A stretch of 64,000 bases of DNA from Kitasatospora sp. Root107 (GTDB lineage: Bacteria; Actinomycetota; Actinomycetes; Streptomycetales; Streptomycetaceae): assembly GCF_001424875.1 (NCBI RefSeq), contig NZ_LMCT01000001.1:178022-242021 (forward strand), given 5' to 3'. The notes under the pieces are model-generated. The model was given only the letters and a program-made list of their open reading frames with translations. It had not been told where the DNA came from and did no database searches. A program made the translations under genes and the position numbers. Shown one piece after another: positions 50,525 to 59,975 of this stretch. Numbering within the stretch: position 1 is the first letter of the stretch; the number at the start of each line of letters is the position of its first letter.

Positions 50525-51442
50525 GTGAGCCCGCTGCGCATCGCCACCTTCAACCTCCTGCACGGCCGGCCGCTGGCCGCCGACGGCAGCCCGTTGCCCT
50601 ACCCCGCCGAGCCGGGTGACCCGCTGGCCGAGGCGGTCGCCGGGCTGGCCCCGGACGTGCTCGCGCTCCAGGAGGTGGACCGCCACCAGGAACGCTCCGG
50701 CTTCGCCGACCAGGCCGCGGTGGCCGCCAAGGCGATGGGCGCGAGCGACTGGCGGTTCGCCGCCGCCCTGCACGGCCGCCCGGCGCCGTCCACCGGCTGG
50801 ATTCTCGACCCCGCCGTGCCGGGGCTCCAGGTGTACGGCCCCGACGAGGTCGGCGACTCCCCGCACCCGTCCTACGGCACCGCCCTGCTCACCCGACTGC
50901 CCGTCAGCCAGTGGCGGGCCCGGCGGTTCGCCCCGGCGCCGTTCGGCCTGCCGCTCCGGGTGGCCGGCCGGCGCGGGCTCACCCCCGTACCGGACGAACC
51001 ACGGGCCGCCCTGGCCGCCGTACTCCAGGGCGAGCGGGGCGAGTTCACCGTGGTCGCCACCCACCTGTCCTTCGTACCCGGGTGGAACATGGCCCAACTC
51101 GCGGCGATCCGGCGGTGGATCGCGGACCTGCCGAAGCCGCACCTGGTGCTCGGTGACTTCAACCTGATCGGGGCTGTGCCGCGGACCGTGCTCGGCGGTG
51201 CCACCGCACTCGGGCGGCGGCCGCAGCGGCAGCTGCCCCGGCGGCGCAGCCGGGCGCCCCGGCCCCGTCTCCAGGGGTGGCACGACCTCGCCAAGACGCC
51301 CACCTACCCGTCGCACCGGCCGGCCGTCCAGTTCGACCACGTCCTGGCCACCGGGGTGCCCCGCACCGCAGTGGGCTCCGCGATCGCCCCCCGGACGGGG
51401 ATCTCGGACCACCGGCCGCTCCTGGTCGAGGTCGACCTCTGA
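50525..51442 (+). CDS. Endonuclease/exonuclease/phosphatase-family protein
   Basis: 305 residues from GTG 50525. The metal-dependent phosphodiesterase fold of the DNase I/sphingomyelinase type is shown by IATFNLLHG at the start, ALQEVDRHQERSGFADQ, VVATHLSFVPGWNMAQ, LVLGDFNLIG and the terminal ISDHRPLLVEV (catalytic Asp-His). Substrate could be DNA, lipid or phosphate esters; no signal peptide is seen. No Shine-Dalgarno is present and TACCGT lies eight bases upstream, so it may be leaderless. Repeat copy C follows its stop. Confidence 0.88.
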   Translation: MSPLRIATFNLLHGRPLAADGSPLPYPAEPGDPLAEAVAGLAPDVLALQEVDRHQERSGFADQAAVAAKAMGASDWRFAAALHGRPAPSTGWILDPAVPGLQVYGPDEVGDSPHPSYGTALLTRLPVSQWRARRFAPAPFGLPLRVAGRRGLTPVPDEPRAALAAVLQGERGEFTVVATHLSFVPGWNMAQLAAIRRWIADLPKPHLVLGDFNLIGAVPRTVLGGATALGRRPQRQLPRRRSRAPRPRLQGWHDLAKTPTYPSHRPAVQFDHVLATGVPRTAVGSAIAPRTGISDHRPLLVEVDL

Positions 51443-51458
51443 GCGCAAGTTGCACTAT

Positions 51459-51575
51459 CCAGGGGCTCGGGGAACGGCGACGAGATCTGGCGTTCGGGTC
51501 ACTGCGAAAGTGCCTGACCACCTGCGCACGGATCACCTTTTCCGAGGTCGGCGTCGCAGTTCCCCGAGCCCCTGG
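51459..51575. repeat. Dispersed repeat element, intact copy C with terminal inverted repeats
   Basis: 117 bases. Left end CCAGGGGCTCGGGGAACGGC plus GACG; right end CGTCGCAGTTCCCCGAGCCC plus CTGG is its reverse complement with one mismatch over 24 bases. The interior shares GAGATCTGGCGTTCGGGTCA and the AGTGCCTGACC core with copy B. It lies between the convergent endonuclease-like and phosphatase genes and could fold as a long hairpin terminator. Confidence 0.85.
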
Positions 51576-51586
51576 TGGTGCACCGC

Positions 51587-52771
51587 CTAGAGCAGCTGCC
51601 TGGTCACGGCCGACTGGTGCGGGAGCTGCGGGAGGATCGGCTCGTACTGGAGCAGGAGCATCGCGGCGTCGTCGCCGAGCTTGCGGCCGACGTGGCGGAC
51701 CACGTCGTCGTGCAGGCGGCGGAGGACCTCGACGGGGCCGCCGACCGCGCAGTAGGGGAGCCGTTCGGCGAGGGGGTAGAAGGCGCCGCGGTGGTCACGG
51801 GCTTCGATCACGCCGTCGGTGAAGAGCAGCACCCGGTCGCCGGGCTCGACCCGGATCCGCTGGACGGGCGGGCGGACATCGGCCGGGTCGAGGACGCCGA
51901 GCGGCGGTACGGTCTCGGGCAGTTCGAGCGGGCGCGGGGTCTGGCCGGCCCGGAGCAGCAGCGGGGCGGGGTGGCCGCAGTTGACGATCTCGGCGGTGCC
52001 GTCGGGGCAGACGCCGATCAGCAGCAGGGTGACGAACTCCTCCTCCACCCCGGGGTGGTCGTTCTCGTGCAGGGCCCGGTCGAGGCTGACGGCCAGCCAG
52101 GCCGCCACCCGGTCCAGGGCGGGCTCCTGGTGGGCGGCCTCGCGGAAGGCGCCGAGTACGGCGGCGGCGGTCTCGACGGCGGCCAGGCCCTTGCCCCGGA
52201 CGTCGCCGATCACCGCGCGGACGCCGTGCCGGGTGTTCACCACCTCGTACAGGTCACCGCCGATCGAGGCGTGTTCGGCGGCGGCGGCGTAGTGCACGGC
52301 GGCCCGGACGCTGCCGACCCGGTCGGGGACGGAGCGCAGCAGGACCCGGCGGGCGATCTCGGCGACCAGCTGGGCGTCGGCGAGGGCCTGCTCCTGACGG
52401 ACTCTCAGGGTGGCGCTGACCCAGCCGATCGCGGCCACCAGGGCGATCGCGAAGACGGTGGCGCTGTGCACGGACTGGCCGAGCACCTCGTGGTAGCCGG
52501 CCAGCGCGAAGGCGGCGATCTCGGTGAACAGGCCGATCAGCAGCGGGTACCAGGTGCGTCGGCTGACCACCGCGGCCAGCGCGGGGACGGCGGTGAGGGC
52601 GGGCTCGACGGTGACCGCCGAGTTGCTGAAGAAGTCGAGGGCGAGCACCAGCAGCATGCCGATGAAGGGCAGCGCCATCGAGGTTTTCGGCCAGGTCCCG
52701 GTAACCGTGCCTGGAACAGCCCCCGGGGTCGGCCCCGCGAGCCGGTCTCTGATCCATCCGGTCGCGCTCAA
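51587..52771 (-). CDS. Membrane SpoIIE/RsbU-type PP2C phosphatase
   Basis: 394 residues: four to five membrane helices in the first 130 (MALPFIGMLLVLALDFFSNS, SATVFAIALVAAIGWVSATL), a short linker helix, then a PP2C SpoIIE domain with AAAAEHASIGGDLYEVVNTR, VIGDVRGKGLAAVETAAAVL, NCGHPAPLLL and DRVLLFTDGVIEARD, which carry the metal-binding aspartates. It would dephosphorylate anti-sigma-antagonist proteins. The start is TTG 52771 with GGAGAG seven bases upstream. Transcribed after adnB with a 190-base gap, so possibly its own unit. Confidence 0.9.
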   Translation of the reverse strand: MSATGWIRDRLAGPTPGAVPGTVTGTWPKTSMALPFIGMLLVLALDFFSNSAVTVEPALTAVPALAAVVSRRTWYPLLIGLFTEIAAFALAGYHEVLGQSVHSATVFAIALVAAIGWVSATLRVRQEQALADAQLVAEIARRVLLRSVPDRVGSVRAAVHYAAAAEHASIGGDLYEVVNTRHGVRAVIGDVRGKGLAAVETAAAVLGAFREAAHQEPALDRVAAWLAVSLDRALHENDHPGVEEEFVTLLLIGVCPDGTAEIVNCGHPAPLLLRAGQTPRPLELPETVPPLGVLDPADVRPPVQRIRVEPGDRVLLFTDGVIEARDHRGAFYPLAERLPYCAVGGPVEVLRRLHDDVVRHVGRKLGDDAAMLLLQYEPILPQLPHQSAVTRQLL

Positions 52772-52961
52772 CTTCGGTCTCTCCAGCAGAAGGTGGCCGG
52801 TGCCTGGGACACCTGCGGTGATGACAGAGGGTCAGGTCGTGGAGCCCTGACCGGTGGCCGGAGTTCGGGGGTGACCGGTTACCGACCCCACAATAGGCGC
52901 GAATAGTGCACAGCGCACAGGTTTCGCACGATGCCGTGACGAAATGGATGCTCTGCGTGAC

Positions 52962-55900
52962 TCATCTTGTGTCATTCCCGATCAGAAGCCGGGTCAACTC
53001 TTTTCGGTCGGGAAGTTCGGCCGGAGTTTCGACCCGGCCACTACGGACGTACAGGAACGAAGCGGTGACCTGCTCCGGCTCGACGCCCATCAGTTCGGCC
53101 CAGGCCAGCCGGTAGACGGCCAGCTGGAGCGGGTCGGCGGTCTCCTCCCGGTGGGTCTTCCAGTCCACCACCTCCCAGCGGGGGGCTGCTGGTGACCCTG
53201 AGCCACCGTCACTCTCCTGGTAGACCGCGTCGATCCGGCCGCGCACCACCCGGCCCCCCAGCACCAGCTGGAACGGGGCCTCCACCCGGTACGGCCGCCG
53301 GCTCGCGTACGGGCTGCGCAGGAACGCCTCCTTGAGCCGCTCCAGGTCGTGCTCGTCCTCGATGCCGTCGTCGTCCACCCCGGGCAGCGCGTCGGGATCG
53401 ACCAGCAGCAGCGGTTCGATCCGGGCCTGCACCCAGGCGTGGAAGCGGGTGCCCCGGCGTGCGGCGGGCTGCGGCGGGCGCGGCATCGGGCGGGCCAGCT
53501 CCCGGGCGAAGCCGTCCGGGTCGGCGGCGAGCTTCAGCAGCTGGGTGGCGGACAGCGAGGCGGGCAGCGGGACCTCCCGGACGGCCCGGCGGGAGCGTTC
53601 CAGTTCGCCCAGCAGGGCCGTCAGGTCGCGGTCCCAGGAGGCGACCTGACGCTCCGACTCCGGCGCCATCCGCTCCGGTTCCGGCGCGGGCTCCCCGGCC
53701 AGCCGGCGGTGCACCACCTCGGCCACCCGGCGGCGGGCGAGCTGGGCGGCGGGATCCAGCGGCAGCGGCCAGGGCGTCTCCACCGAGCTGTCCAGGGCCG
53801 GGTTCTCGGCGTCCGGCAGCGGCGGCTCGGCCCAGACCTCGACCTCGCCGTTGCCGGGCTGCGCGGCGTGCTCGTGCAGCGCCGTGAGGAAGGTGGAAGG
53901 ACCCCGCCGGCGCTTCTGGCTCGGCCCCCACCAGTGGCCGGAGGCGAGCAGCAGCTCCCTGGGCCGGGTGAAGGCGACGTAGCCGAGCCGGAGCTCCTCG
54001 GTGGCCGAGTGCTCGGCCATCTCGGCCTTGAAGAGCTTCATCTCCTTGGGCGTCAGATCGCCGAGCACCGGCAGGGTGGCGGCGTCCCCGCGCAGTTCGT
54101 GCGGCAGGACCTTCTTGGTGCTGGTCCAGCGCTCCCGGCCCTTGGCGCTCGGGAACGCCTCCTTGACCAGCCCGGGGACGGCCACCACATCCCACTCCAG
54201 GCCCTTGGACTTGTGCGCGGTGAGCACCTTCACGGTGTCCTCCCCGCCGGGCAGGCTGCTGTCCAGGCCGCGTTCGTACTCCTGCGCCGCGCGCAGGAAG
54301 GCCAGGAAGGCGGACAGCCCCGGGTCGCCGTCCAGGTCGGCGAAACCGGCGGCCACGTCCAGGAAGGAGTGCAGGGTCTCCCGACGGCGGGCGGCCAACG
54401 CGGTTGGCGAGGCGGAGAGTTCGACCTCCAGGCCGGTGACCGCCAGCACCCGGTGCAGCACGTCCATCAGCGGCTCGGCCAGCGAGCGGCGCAACTCCCG
54501 GGTCTCCCGGGCCAGATGAGAGAACCGGACCCGGGCCTCCGGCGAGAACGGCAGCTCGTCCGGCTGGTCCTTGTCCAGGAAGCTCTCCAACGCGTCGGCC
54601 AGCGACACCACTTCGGTCGGATCGGTCTCCGCCACCGCGGCCGCCAGTGCGTCGCCACTCCCGGCCCGTCCGGTCCGCACCAGCGCGGCGGCCCGGCGGC
54701 CGAGCAGCGCCAGGTCGCGCGGGCCGATCCGCCAGCGCGGACCGATCAGCAGGCGGACCAGCGAGGCGTTCGCGGTCGGGTCCTGCAGCACCTCACAGAC
54801 CGCCACCAGGTCGGCCACCTCCGGGAGTTGGAGCAGCCCGCCGAGCCCGACCACCTCGACCGGCACCTCCCGGGCGACCAGTGCGGCGTGGATGTCCGGG
54901 AAGGCCGAACCGCTGCGGCAGAGCACCGCGATCCGGCCCGGCGCGGTGCCCGTGGCGGTCAGATGGGCGATCCGGTCGGCCAGCCACTCCACCTCCTCGG
55001 CGTGGGTGGGCAGCAGTGCGCAGCGGACGAAGCCGTCCAGCTCGTCCCCCGGGGCGGCCCTGAGCGCCTCCACGCCCGCGTGCATCTCCCGCAGGGGGGT
55101 GGCCAGTTGGTTGGCGAAGGCGAGCAGTCGGCCACCGCTGCGCCGGTTCTCGCTGAGCGAGTAGCGGTGCGCGGGGGTGCCGGCCCGGCGCGGGAAGTGC
55201 CGCGGGAAGTCGTCCAGGTTGGCCACCGAGGCGCCGCGCCAGCCGTAGATCGCCTGGCAGGGGTCGCCGACCGCCGTCACCGGATGACCGCTGCCCGCAC
55301 CGAACAGCCCGGCCAGCATGAGGCGTTGGGCCACCGAAGTGTCCTGGTACTCGTCCAGCAGCACCACCCTGAACTGCTCCCGCAGCAGCACCCCGACCTC
55401 AGGACGCTGCTGGGCCAGCCGGGCGGAGGCGGCGATCTGGTCGCCGAAGTCCATCAGGTTGCCGGACTGCTTGCGGCGGCGGTACTCCTCCACCAGCTCC
55501 AGCAGCTCCAGCCGGGCCCGCGACGTCACCGGGATCGCCCGCAGGTCGTCGTTGCTCAGCTTCACGGTGGCCGCGTGGTCCAGCAGCTCCCGGTCGAAGT
55601 CGCGCAGCCGGGCGGGCTCCACCAGGTGCTCGGCCAGCTCGGAGTCCAGCGCGATCAGCTCGGCGACCAGGCCTACGAGCGCCCCGGTCAGGGCCGGGTA
55701 CGGGCCGCGCGAGTGCCGCAGCACCCTGGCCGCCAGCTGGAACCGGGTGGCGTCGGCGAGCAGCCGGACGTCCGGCTCGATGCCCAGCCGTAGGCCGTGC
55801 TCCTTGAGCAGGCGTCCGGCGAACGCGTGATAGGTGGAGATCTCCGGTTCGCCGAGCGAGTCCTCGTCGTCCTCCAGCACCCCGGCCCGCAGCAGCGCCG

Positions 55901-56153
55901 TCCTGACCCGCTCGGCCAGCTCACCGGCCGCCTTGTTGGTGAAGGTCAGCCCGAGCACCTGCTCCGGCCGTACCGCCCCCGATCCGACCAGCCACACCAC
56001 CCGGGCCGCCATCACCGTGGTCTTCCCCGAACCGGCCCCCGCCACGATCACCGCGGGCTCCAGCGGCGCCCCGATCGCGGCCATCTGCTCCCGGTTGAAC
56101 GGGACGCCGAGCAGCTCCTTGAGCTGTTCCGGGTCACTGAGCAGGGATCGCAT
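52962..56153 (-). CDS. adnB: AdnB-like helicase-nuclease subunit
   Basis: 1063 residues. An SF1A motor with Walker A VAGAGSGKTTVMAARVVWL, VLLDEYQDTSVAQRL and GDPCQAIYGWRGASV, motif VI AFTRPRELLLASG, then a RecB-type nuclease domain at the C-terminus (VVDWKTHREETADPLQLAVY). With AdnA it forms the actinobacterial end-resection machine replacing RecBCD. ATG 56153 gives RSLLSDPEQLKELLGVPF; GTG 56171, which has GAGGTG overlapping the adnA stop, is an equally good start. Assignment to AdnB rather than AdnA follows gene order in mycobacteria. Confidence 0.9.
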   Translation of the reverse strand: MRSLLSDPEQLKELLGVPFNREQMAAIGAPLEPAVIVAGAGSGKTTVMAARVVWLVGSGAVRPEQVLGLTFTNKAAGELAERVRTALLRAGVLEDDEDSLGEPEISTYHAFAGRLLKEHGLRLGIEPDVRLLADATRFQLAARVLRHSRGPYPALTGALVGLVAELIALDSELAEHLVEPARLRDFDRELLDHAATVKLSNDDLRAIPVTSRARLELLELVEEYRRRKQSGNLMDFGDQIAASARLAQQRPEVGVLLREQFRVVLLDEYQDTSVAQRLMLAGLFGAGSGHPVTAVGDPCQAIYGWRGASVANLDDFPRHFPRRAGTPAHRYSLSENRRSGGRLLAFANQLATPLREMHAGVEALRAAPGDELDGFVRCALLPTHAEEVEWLADRIAHLTATGTAPGRIAVLCRSGSAFPDIHAALVAREVPVEVVGLGGLLQLPEVADLVAVCEVLQDPTANASLVRLLIGPRWRIGPRDLALLGRRAAALVRTGRAGSGDALAAAVAETDPTEVVSLADALESFLDKDQPDELPFSPEARVRFSHLARETRELRRSLAEPLMDVLHRVLAVTGLEVELSASPTALAARRRETLHSFLDVAAGFADLDGDPGLSAFLAFLRAAQEYERGLDSSLPGGEDTVKVLTAHKSKGLEWDVVAVPGLVKEAFPSAKGRERWTSTKKVLPHELRGDAATLPVLGDLTPKEMKLFKAEMAEHSATEELRLGYVAFTRPRELLLASGHWWGPSQKRRRGPSTFLTALHEHAAQPGNGEVEVWAEPPLPDAENPALDSSVETPWPLPLDPAAQLARRRVAEVVHRRLAGEPAPEPERMAPESERQVASWDRDLTALLGELERSRRAVREVPLPASLSATQLLKLAADPDGFARELARPMPRPPQPAARRGTRFHAWVQARIEPLLLVDPDALPGVDDDGIEDEHDLERLKEAFLRSPYASRRPYRVEAPFQLVLGGRVVRGRIDAVYQESDGGSGSPAAPRWEVVDWKTHREETADPLQLAVYRLAWAELMGVEPEQVTASFLYVRSGRVETPAELPDRKELTRLLIGNDTR

Positions 56154-56185
56154 TCCGCCAAGGGTAACCACCGCGGCCCGGCACC

Positions 56186-59100
56186 TCAGTCCAGCAGCTG
56201 GCGCCCGTCCCGCTGGGCGGTGCAGCTGCCGCGGAAGCTGCACCGGGCGCAGGAGTCACTCGTCCGCGGGCTGAACCGTTCCGCCAGCACCTTGCCCGCC
56301 GTGTCCGCGAGCAGGTTCTCGATCCACGGTTCCTCCGGCGGTCCCTGGTGCTGGACCTTGGGGGCCTCCGGCTCCGTCTTTGAAGCCTCCGCCCGCAGGT
56401 GGACCAGCTCCGCGCCACCGACCTCGGGGCGGTGCTCGAAGAGCTCGTCCAGTGCCCCGGCCCGGGCGGCGAGCTGGTAGACCGCCAGCTGCTTGTGGTC
56501 GGGCAGCGACTTGTCCGTCGGCAGCTGCTTGCCGGTCTTGAAGTCGACCACGTACGCGCGGCCGGCCTCGTCCCGTTCGACCCGGTCCATCGAGCCCCGG
56601 ATCCGGACGCTGACCTCCCCGACCGGCAGCGTGAGGTCGAAGTCGTGCTCGGTGGCGACAGTGCTCCGGCCACGTTCCAGCACGTGCCAGTGCAGGAAGC
56701 GTTCCAGCGCCGCCCTGGCCTGCTCCTTCTCCTGCTGGGACTTCCACGGTGCGTCGAAGGCCAGCGCGTCCCAGACCGTGTCGAGCCGCTCCATCAGCAC
56801 CGCGAGGTCGGCCGGGGTCCGCCCGGAGCCGACCTCGTCGGCCAGCGCGTGCACCACGTTGCCGAAACCCTGGGCGGCCGTGGTGGTGCTGCCCGCCTTG
56901 ACGTCCTTCTCCAGGAACCACTGCAAGGAGCAGCTCTCCAGCTGTTCCAGACCACTCCCCGACAGCCGCACCGGCAGCTCCGCGTCCCGCAGCGGCTCGG
57001 CCGACTCGGTCCGGTCCACCAGCCCCCACCACCGGTCGGGGTGGGCGGCGGGCACCAGCGGGGCGCCGTCCTCGTCGGTGGCCGCCGCCAGCACGGCCAG
57101 CCGTTCGGCGGCGGCCCGGCGCAGTTCGGCCGGACGCGCGGGGTCCACGGTCACCGCCCGCAGCTCGGCGACCAGTGCGGAGACCGCCAGCGGCCGTTTC
57201 GGACGGTGCGTCACGTCCTCGACCGTCACCTGCGGGGTACGGCGCAGCACCCGGCCGGTCCGGGGGTCGAGCTCCTCCCGGTACAGCTCGCGCAGGAAAC
57301 GGGACGGCTCGTCGCCGTCCTCGGCCGGGGCCTTCACCGCCGTGACGATCAGCCGGTCCTTGGCCCGGGTGACGGCCGTGTAGAAGAGGCGGCGCTCCTC
57401 CCCCAGCAGCGCGGCCGGGGAGAGCGGTTCGGCCAGGCCGTCCCGGCCGATCCGGTCGGCCTCCAGCAGCGAGCCCCGGCGACGCAGGTCGGGCCAGAGG
57501 CCGTCCTGCACCCCGGCCACCACGACTACCCGCCACTCCAGCCCCTTGGACCGGTGCGCGGTCATCAGCCGGACCGCCTCGGGCCGCACCGTCCGTACGG
57601 CCAGCGTGTCGGCGGCAATGTCCTGCGCCTCCAGCTCGGCCAGCAGCTCCTGCGCGCCCCGGTGCCCGGCCACCTGCTCCTCCGAGCGGGCCGCGGTCTC
57701 GAACAGCGCGCACAGCGCGTCCAGGTCCCGGTCGGCGTTGCGGCCCGCCGCGCCGCCGCGCAGCGCGGCCCGCTCCAGCCGCTCGCGCCAGCGGCGGCTG
57801 CCGTCCCAGAGCTCCCAGAGCGCGGCCTCGGCTCCGCCGCCGCCCGCGAGCTGTTCGCGGACCTTGCGCAGCAGCATGCCCAGTTCGCGGGCCCGGCGGG
57901 CGTAGCCGGGCTCCATCGCGACCAGCCGATCCGGCTCGGCCAGCGCCTCCCGGATCAGCTCCTCGGCCGGGCGGACCACGGCGGGCTCCTCGGCCCCGCG
58001 CAGCGCCTGCCGTTCCTCCTCGCGCAGCGCCCGGCCGAGCCGGCGCAGGTCGGAACCGTCCAGCCCGCCGAGCGGGCCGGTCAGCAGGGTGTGCGCCTGT
58101 TCGGCGGTGCACTGCTCGGCGGGGTGGGCGCAGACCCGAAGGGCCGTCAGCAGCGGGGTGACGGCGGGCTCCTCACGGAGTGGCAGGTCGTCGCCGTCGA
58201 TCTCCAGCGGCACCCCGGCCGCGCCGAGCGCCCGCCGGACGCCGGGGATGGACCGGCCACCGGCCCGGACCAGCACCGCCATCTCGCCCCACGGCACGCC
58301 GTCCTCCAGGTGCGCCCGGCGCAGCAGGTCGGCGACCGAGTCCAGCTCGGCGCCGGGGGTCGGATAGGTGTACACCTCGACCCGGCCGCCCTCGCGGGAG
58401 GGCAGCAGGGCGCGGTGCGCCGCCAGCTTCTCGGCGGGCAGCCGGCCCATCGGCATCCGCCGGGTGAGCTCCCGGGCGGCGGCCAGCAGGACGGCGCCGG
58501 AGCGGCGGGAGACCCGGAGCACCTTGACCTCGCCGGGGCTGCCGTCGGCCTTCGGGAAGGTGTCGGGGAAGTCGAGGATGCCGTTGATGTCAGCGCCCCG
58601 GAAGGCGTAGATCGACTGGTCCGGGTCGCCGACCGCGACCAGGTCCCTTCCACCGCCCGCGAGTTGGCGCAGCAGCCGGACCTGGGACGGGTCGGTGTCC
58701 TGGTACTCGTCCACGAACACCACGTCGTAGCGGGCCCGTAGCGCGTCACCCACCTCCGGCCGTTCGGCCAGCAGCACGGCGCGGTGCACCAGCTCCGCGT
58801 AGTCGAGCACGCCGCGCAGGTCGAGCACGTCCAGGTAGTCGGCCAGGAAGTGCGCGGCGGCGGCCCAGTCGGGGCGCTGCACCCCGGCGGCGAACCGGCT
58901 CAGTTCGGCCTCGCCGAGGCCCAGCTCCCGGCTGCGGGCGAGCACCGCGCGGACCTCGTCGGCGAAGCCCCGGGTGGTCAGGCAGGCCCGCAGGTCCAGC
59001 GGCCAGGCGATGCCGCCCGCGCCGAGCCTGACGTCCTCGGCATGACCGGCCAGCAGCTCACGGACCATCACGTCCTGCTCGGGCCCGGAGAGCAGCCGGA

Positions 59101-59458
59101 GCGGTTCGGCGTACGCGGCGGGCTCCTGGTGGGCCCGGAGCAGCGCGTAGCAGAACGAGTGGAAGGTGGTGGCCTGCGGAGTGGCCGAGCCGTTGCCGAG
59201 CCGGGTGGTGGTCCGGTCCCGCAGCTCCATCGCGGCCTTGCGGCTGAAGGTGAGCACCAGGATGCGCTCGGGGTCGGTGCCGCGTTCGATCCGCCGGACC
59301 ACCGACTCCACCAGCGTGGTGGTCTTGCCAGTGCCGGGCCCGGCGAGCACCAGCAACGGCCCGTCGGTGTGCTCGGCCACGGCCCGCTGGTACTCGTCCA
59401 GCACGGGCGGGGCCGGCTGCGCGAGCGGACTGCGGACCAGTCGGAACGGGGAGGACAC
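56186..59458 (-). CDS. adnA: AdnA-like helicase-nuclease subunit with Fe-S cluster cysteines
   Basis: 1090 residues. An SF1A motor (LAGPGTGKTTTLVESVV; VDEYQDTDPSQVRLL; GDPDQSIYAFRGADI) and a C-terminal RecB-like nuclease (VVDFKTGKQLPTDKSLPDHK, then QLAVYQLAA). Cysteines for a 4Fe-4S cluster stapling the nuclease are visible: one in LEQLESCSLQWFL and three at the end in CARCSFRGSC. First gene of the pair, 32 bases before adnB, and 25 bases after an alkyltransferase-like gene, so all three are probably one repair operon. The motor motifs look intact. Confidence 0.92.
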   Translation of the reverse strand: MSSPFRLVRSPLAQPAPPVLDEYQRAVAEHTDGPLLVLAGPGTGKTTTLVESVVRRIERGTDPERILVLTFSRKAAMELRDRTTTRLGNGSATPQATTFHSFCYALLRAHQEPAAYAEPLRLLSGPEQDVMVRELLAGHAEDVRLGAGGIAWPLDLRACLTTRGFADEVRAVLARSRELGLGEAELSRFAAGVQRPDWAAAAHFLADYLDVLDLRGVLDYAELVHRAVLLAERPEVGDALRARYDVVFVDEYQDTDPSQVRLLRQLAGGGRDLVAVGDPDQSIYAFRGADINGILDFPDTFPKADGSPGEVKVLRVSRRSGAVLLAAARELTRRMPMGRLPAEKLAAHRALLPSREGGRVEVYTYPTPGAELDSVADLLRRAHLEDGVPWGEMAVLVRAGGRSIPGVRRALGAAGVPLEIDGDDLPLREEPAVTPLLTALRVCAHPAEQCTAEQAHTLLTGPLGGLDGSDLRRLGRALREEERQALRGAEEPAVVRPAEELIREALAEPDRLVAMEPGYARRARELGMLLRKVREQLAGGGGAEAALWELWDGSRRWRERLERAALRGGAAGRNADRDLDALCALFETAARSEEQVAGHRGAQELLAELEAQDIAADTLAVRTVRPEAVRLMTAHRSKGLEWRVVVVAGVQDGLWPDLRRRGSLLEADRIGRDGLAEPLSPAALLGEERRLFYTAVTRAKDRLIVTAVKAPAEDGDEPSRFLRELYREELDPRTGRVLRRTPQVTVEDVTHRPKRPLAVSALVAELRAVTVDPARPAELRRAAAERLAVLAAATDEDGAPLVPAAHPDRWWGLVDRTESAEPLRDAELPVRLSGSGLEQLESCSLQWFLEKDVKAGSTTTAAQGFGNVVHALADEVGSGRTPADLAVLMERLDTVWDALAFDAPWKSQQEKEQARAALERFLHWHVLERGRSTVATEHDFDLTLPVGEVSVRIRGSMDRVERDEAGRAYVVDFKTGKQLPTDKSLPDHKQLAVYQLAARAGALDELFEHRPEVGGAELVHLRAEASKTEPEAPKVQHQGPPEEPWIENLLADTAGKVLAERFSPRTSDSCARCSFRGSCTAQRDGRQLLD

Positions 59459-59483
59459 CCGGTCGAGCCTACCGGCGCAGTTT

Positions 59484-59810
59484 CTAGATCCCGTCCCAGC
59501 GGGCCTGCCGGAGGTCCACCCGGGGCTCGCCGCCGACCAGTCTGAGCGGGGTGCCCTCGGTCCGGTACTCGGGCAGCGCCCGGTGCTCGTGGCCGGGCAG
59601 CGGCCGGCCGTCCGCCCTGACCACCCGCCACCAGGGCACGCCCGAGCCGTACAGCGCCATCACCCGGCCGACCTGCCGGGGGCCGCCCCGGCCGAGGTAC
59701 TCGGCGACGTCCCCGTACGTCATCACCCGGCCGGGCGGGATCCGCTCGGTCAGCTCGAGCACCGACTCGACGTACGGCGGCAGCTCGTCCTGCGGCTCAA
59801 GGTTCGTCAC
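59484..59810 (-). CDS. Alkyltransferase-like (ATL) MGMT-family protein
   Basis: 108 residues from GTG 59810 (AGGA about eight bases upstream; ATG 59819 is possible). It has the DNA-binding half of O6-alkylguanine transferases: LTERIPPGRVMTYGDVAEYL, GGPRQVGRVMALY and the arginine finger region. The acceptor PCHRV site is replaced by PWWRVVRADG, so it cannot take up alkyl groups; such ATL proteins flag O6-alkylguanine for nucleotide excision repair. It precedes adnA closely. Confidence 0.9.
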   Translation of the reverse strand: MTNLEPQDELPPYVESVLELTERIPPGRVMTYGDVAEYLGRGGPRQVGRVMALYGSGVPWWRVVRADGRPLPGHEHRALPEYRTEGTPLRLVGGEPRVDLRQARWDGI

Positions 59811-59975
59811 GCCTGGCATCCTGCCAAAAACCGGACCGGCTCCGGCACCAACCGGTCGATCAAGGCACTCCCAGGGAGGGATTCGGCGCGCCCGATGTGG
59901 CCCCTGTCCCGCATGGGAGGACCCGGCGTGCCACCATCTTCGGGGCGGTGAGTGGTGATACGAGGACAAGACCAG

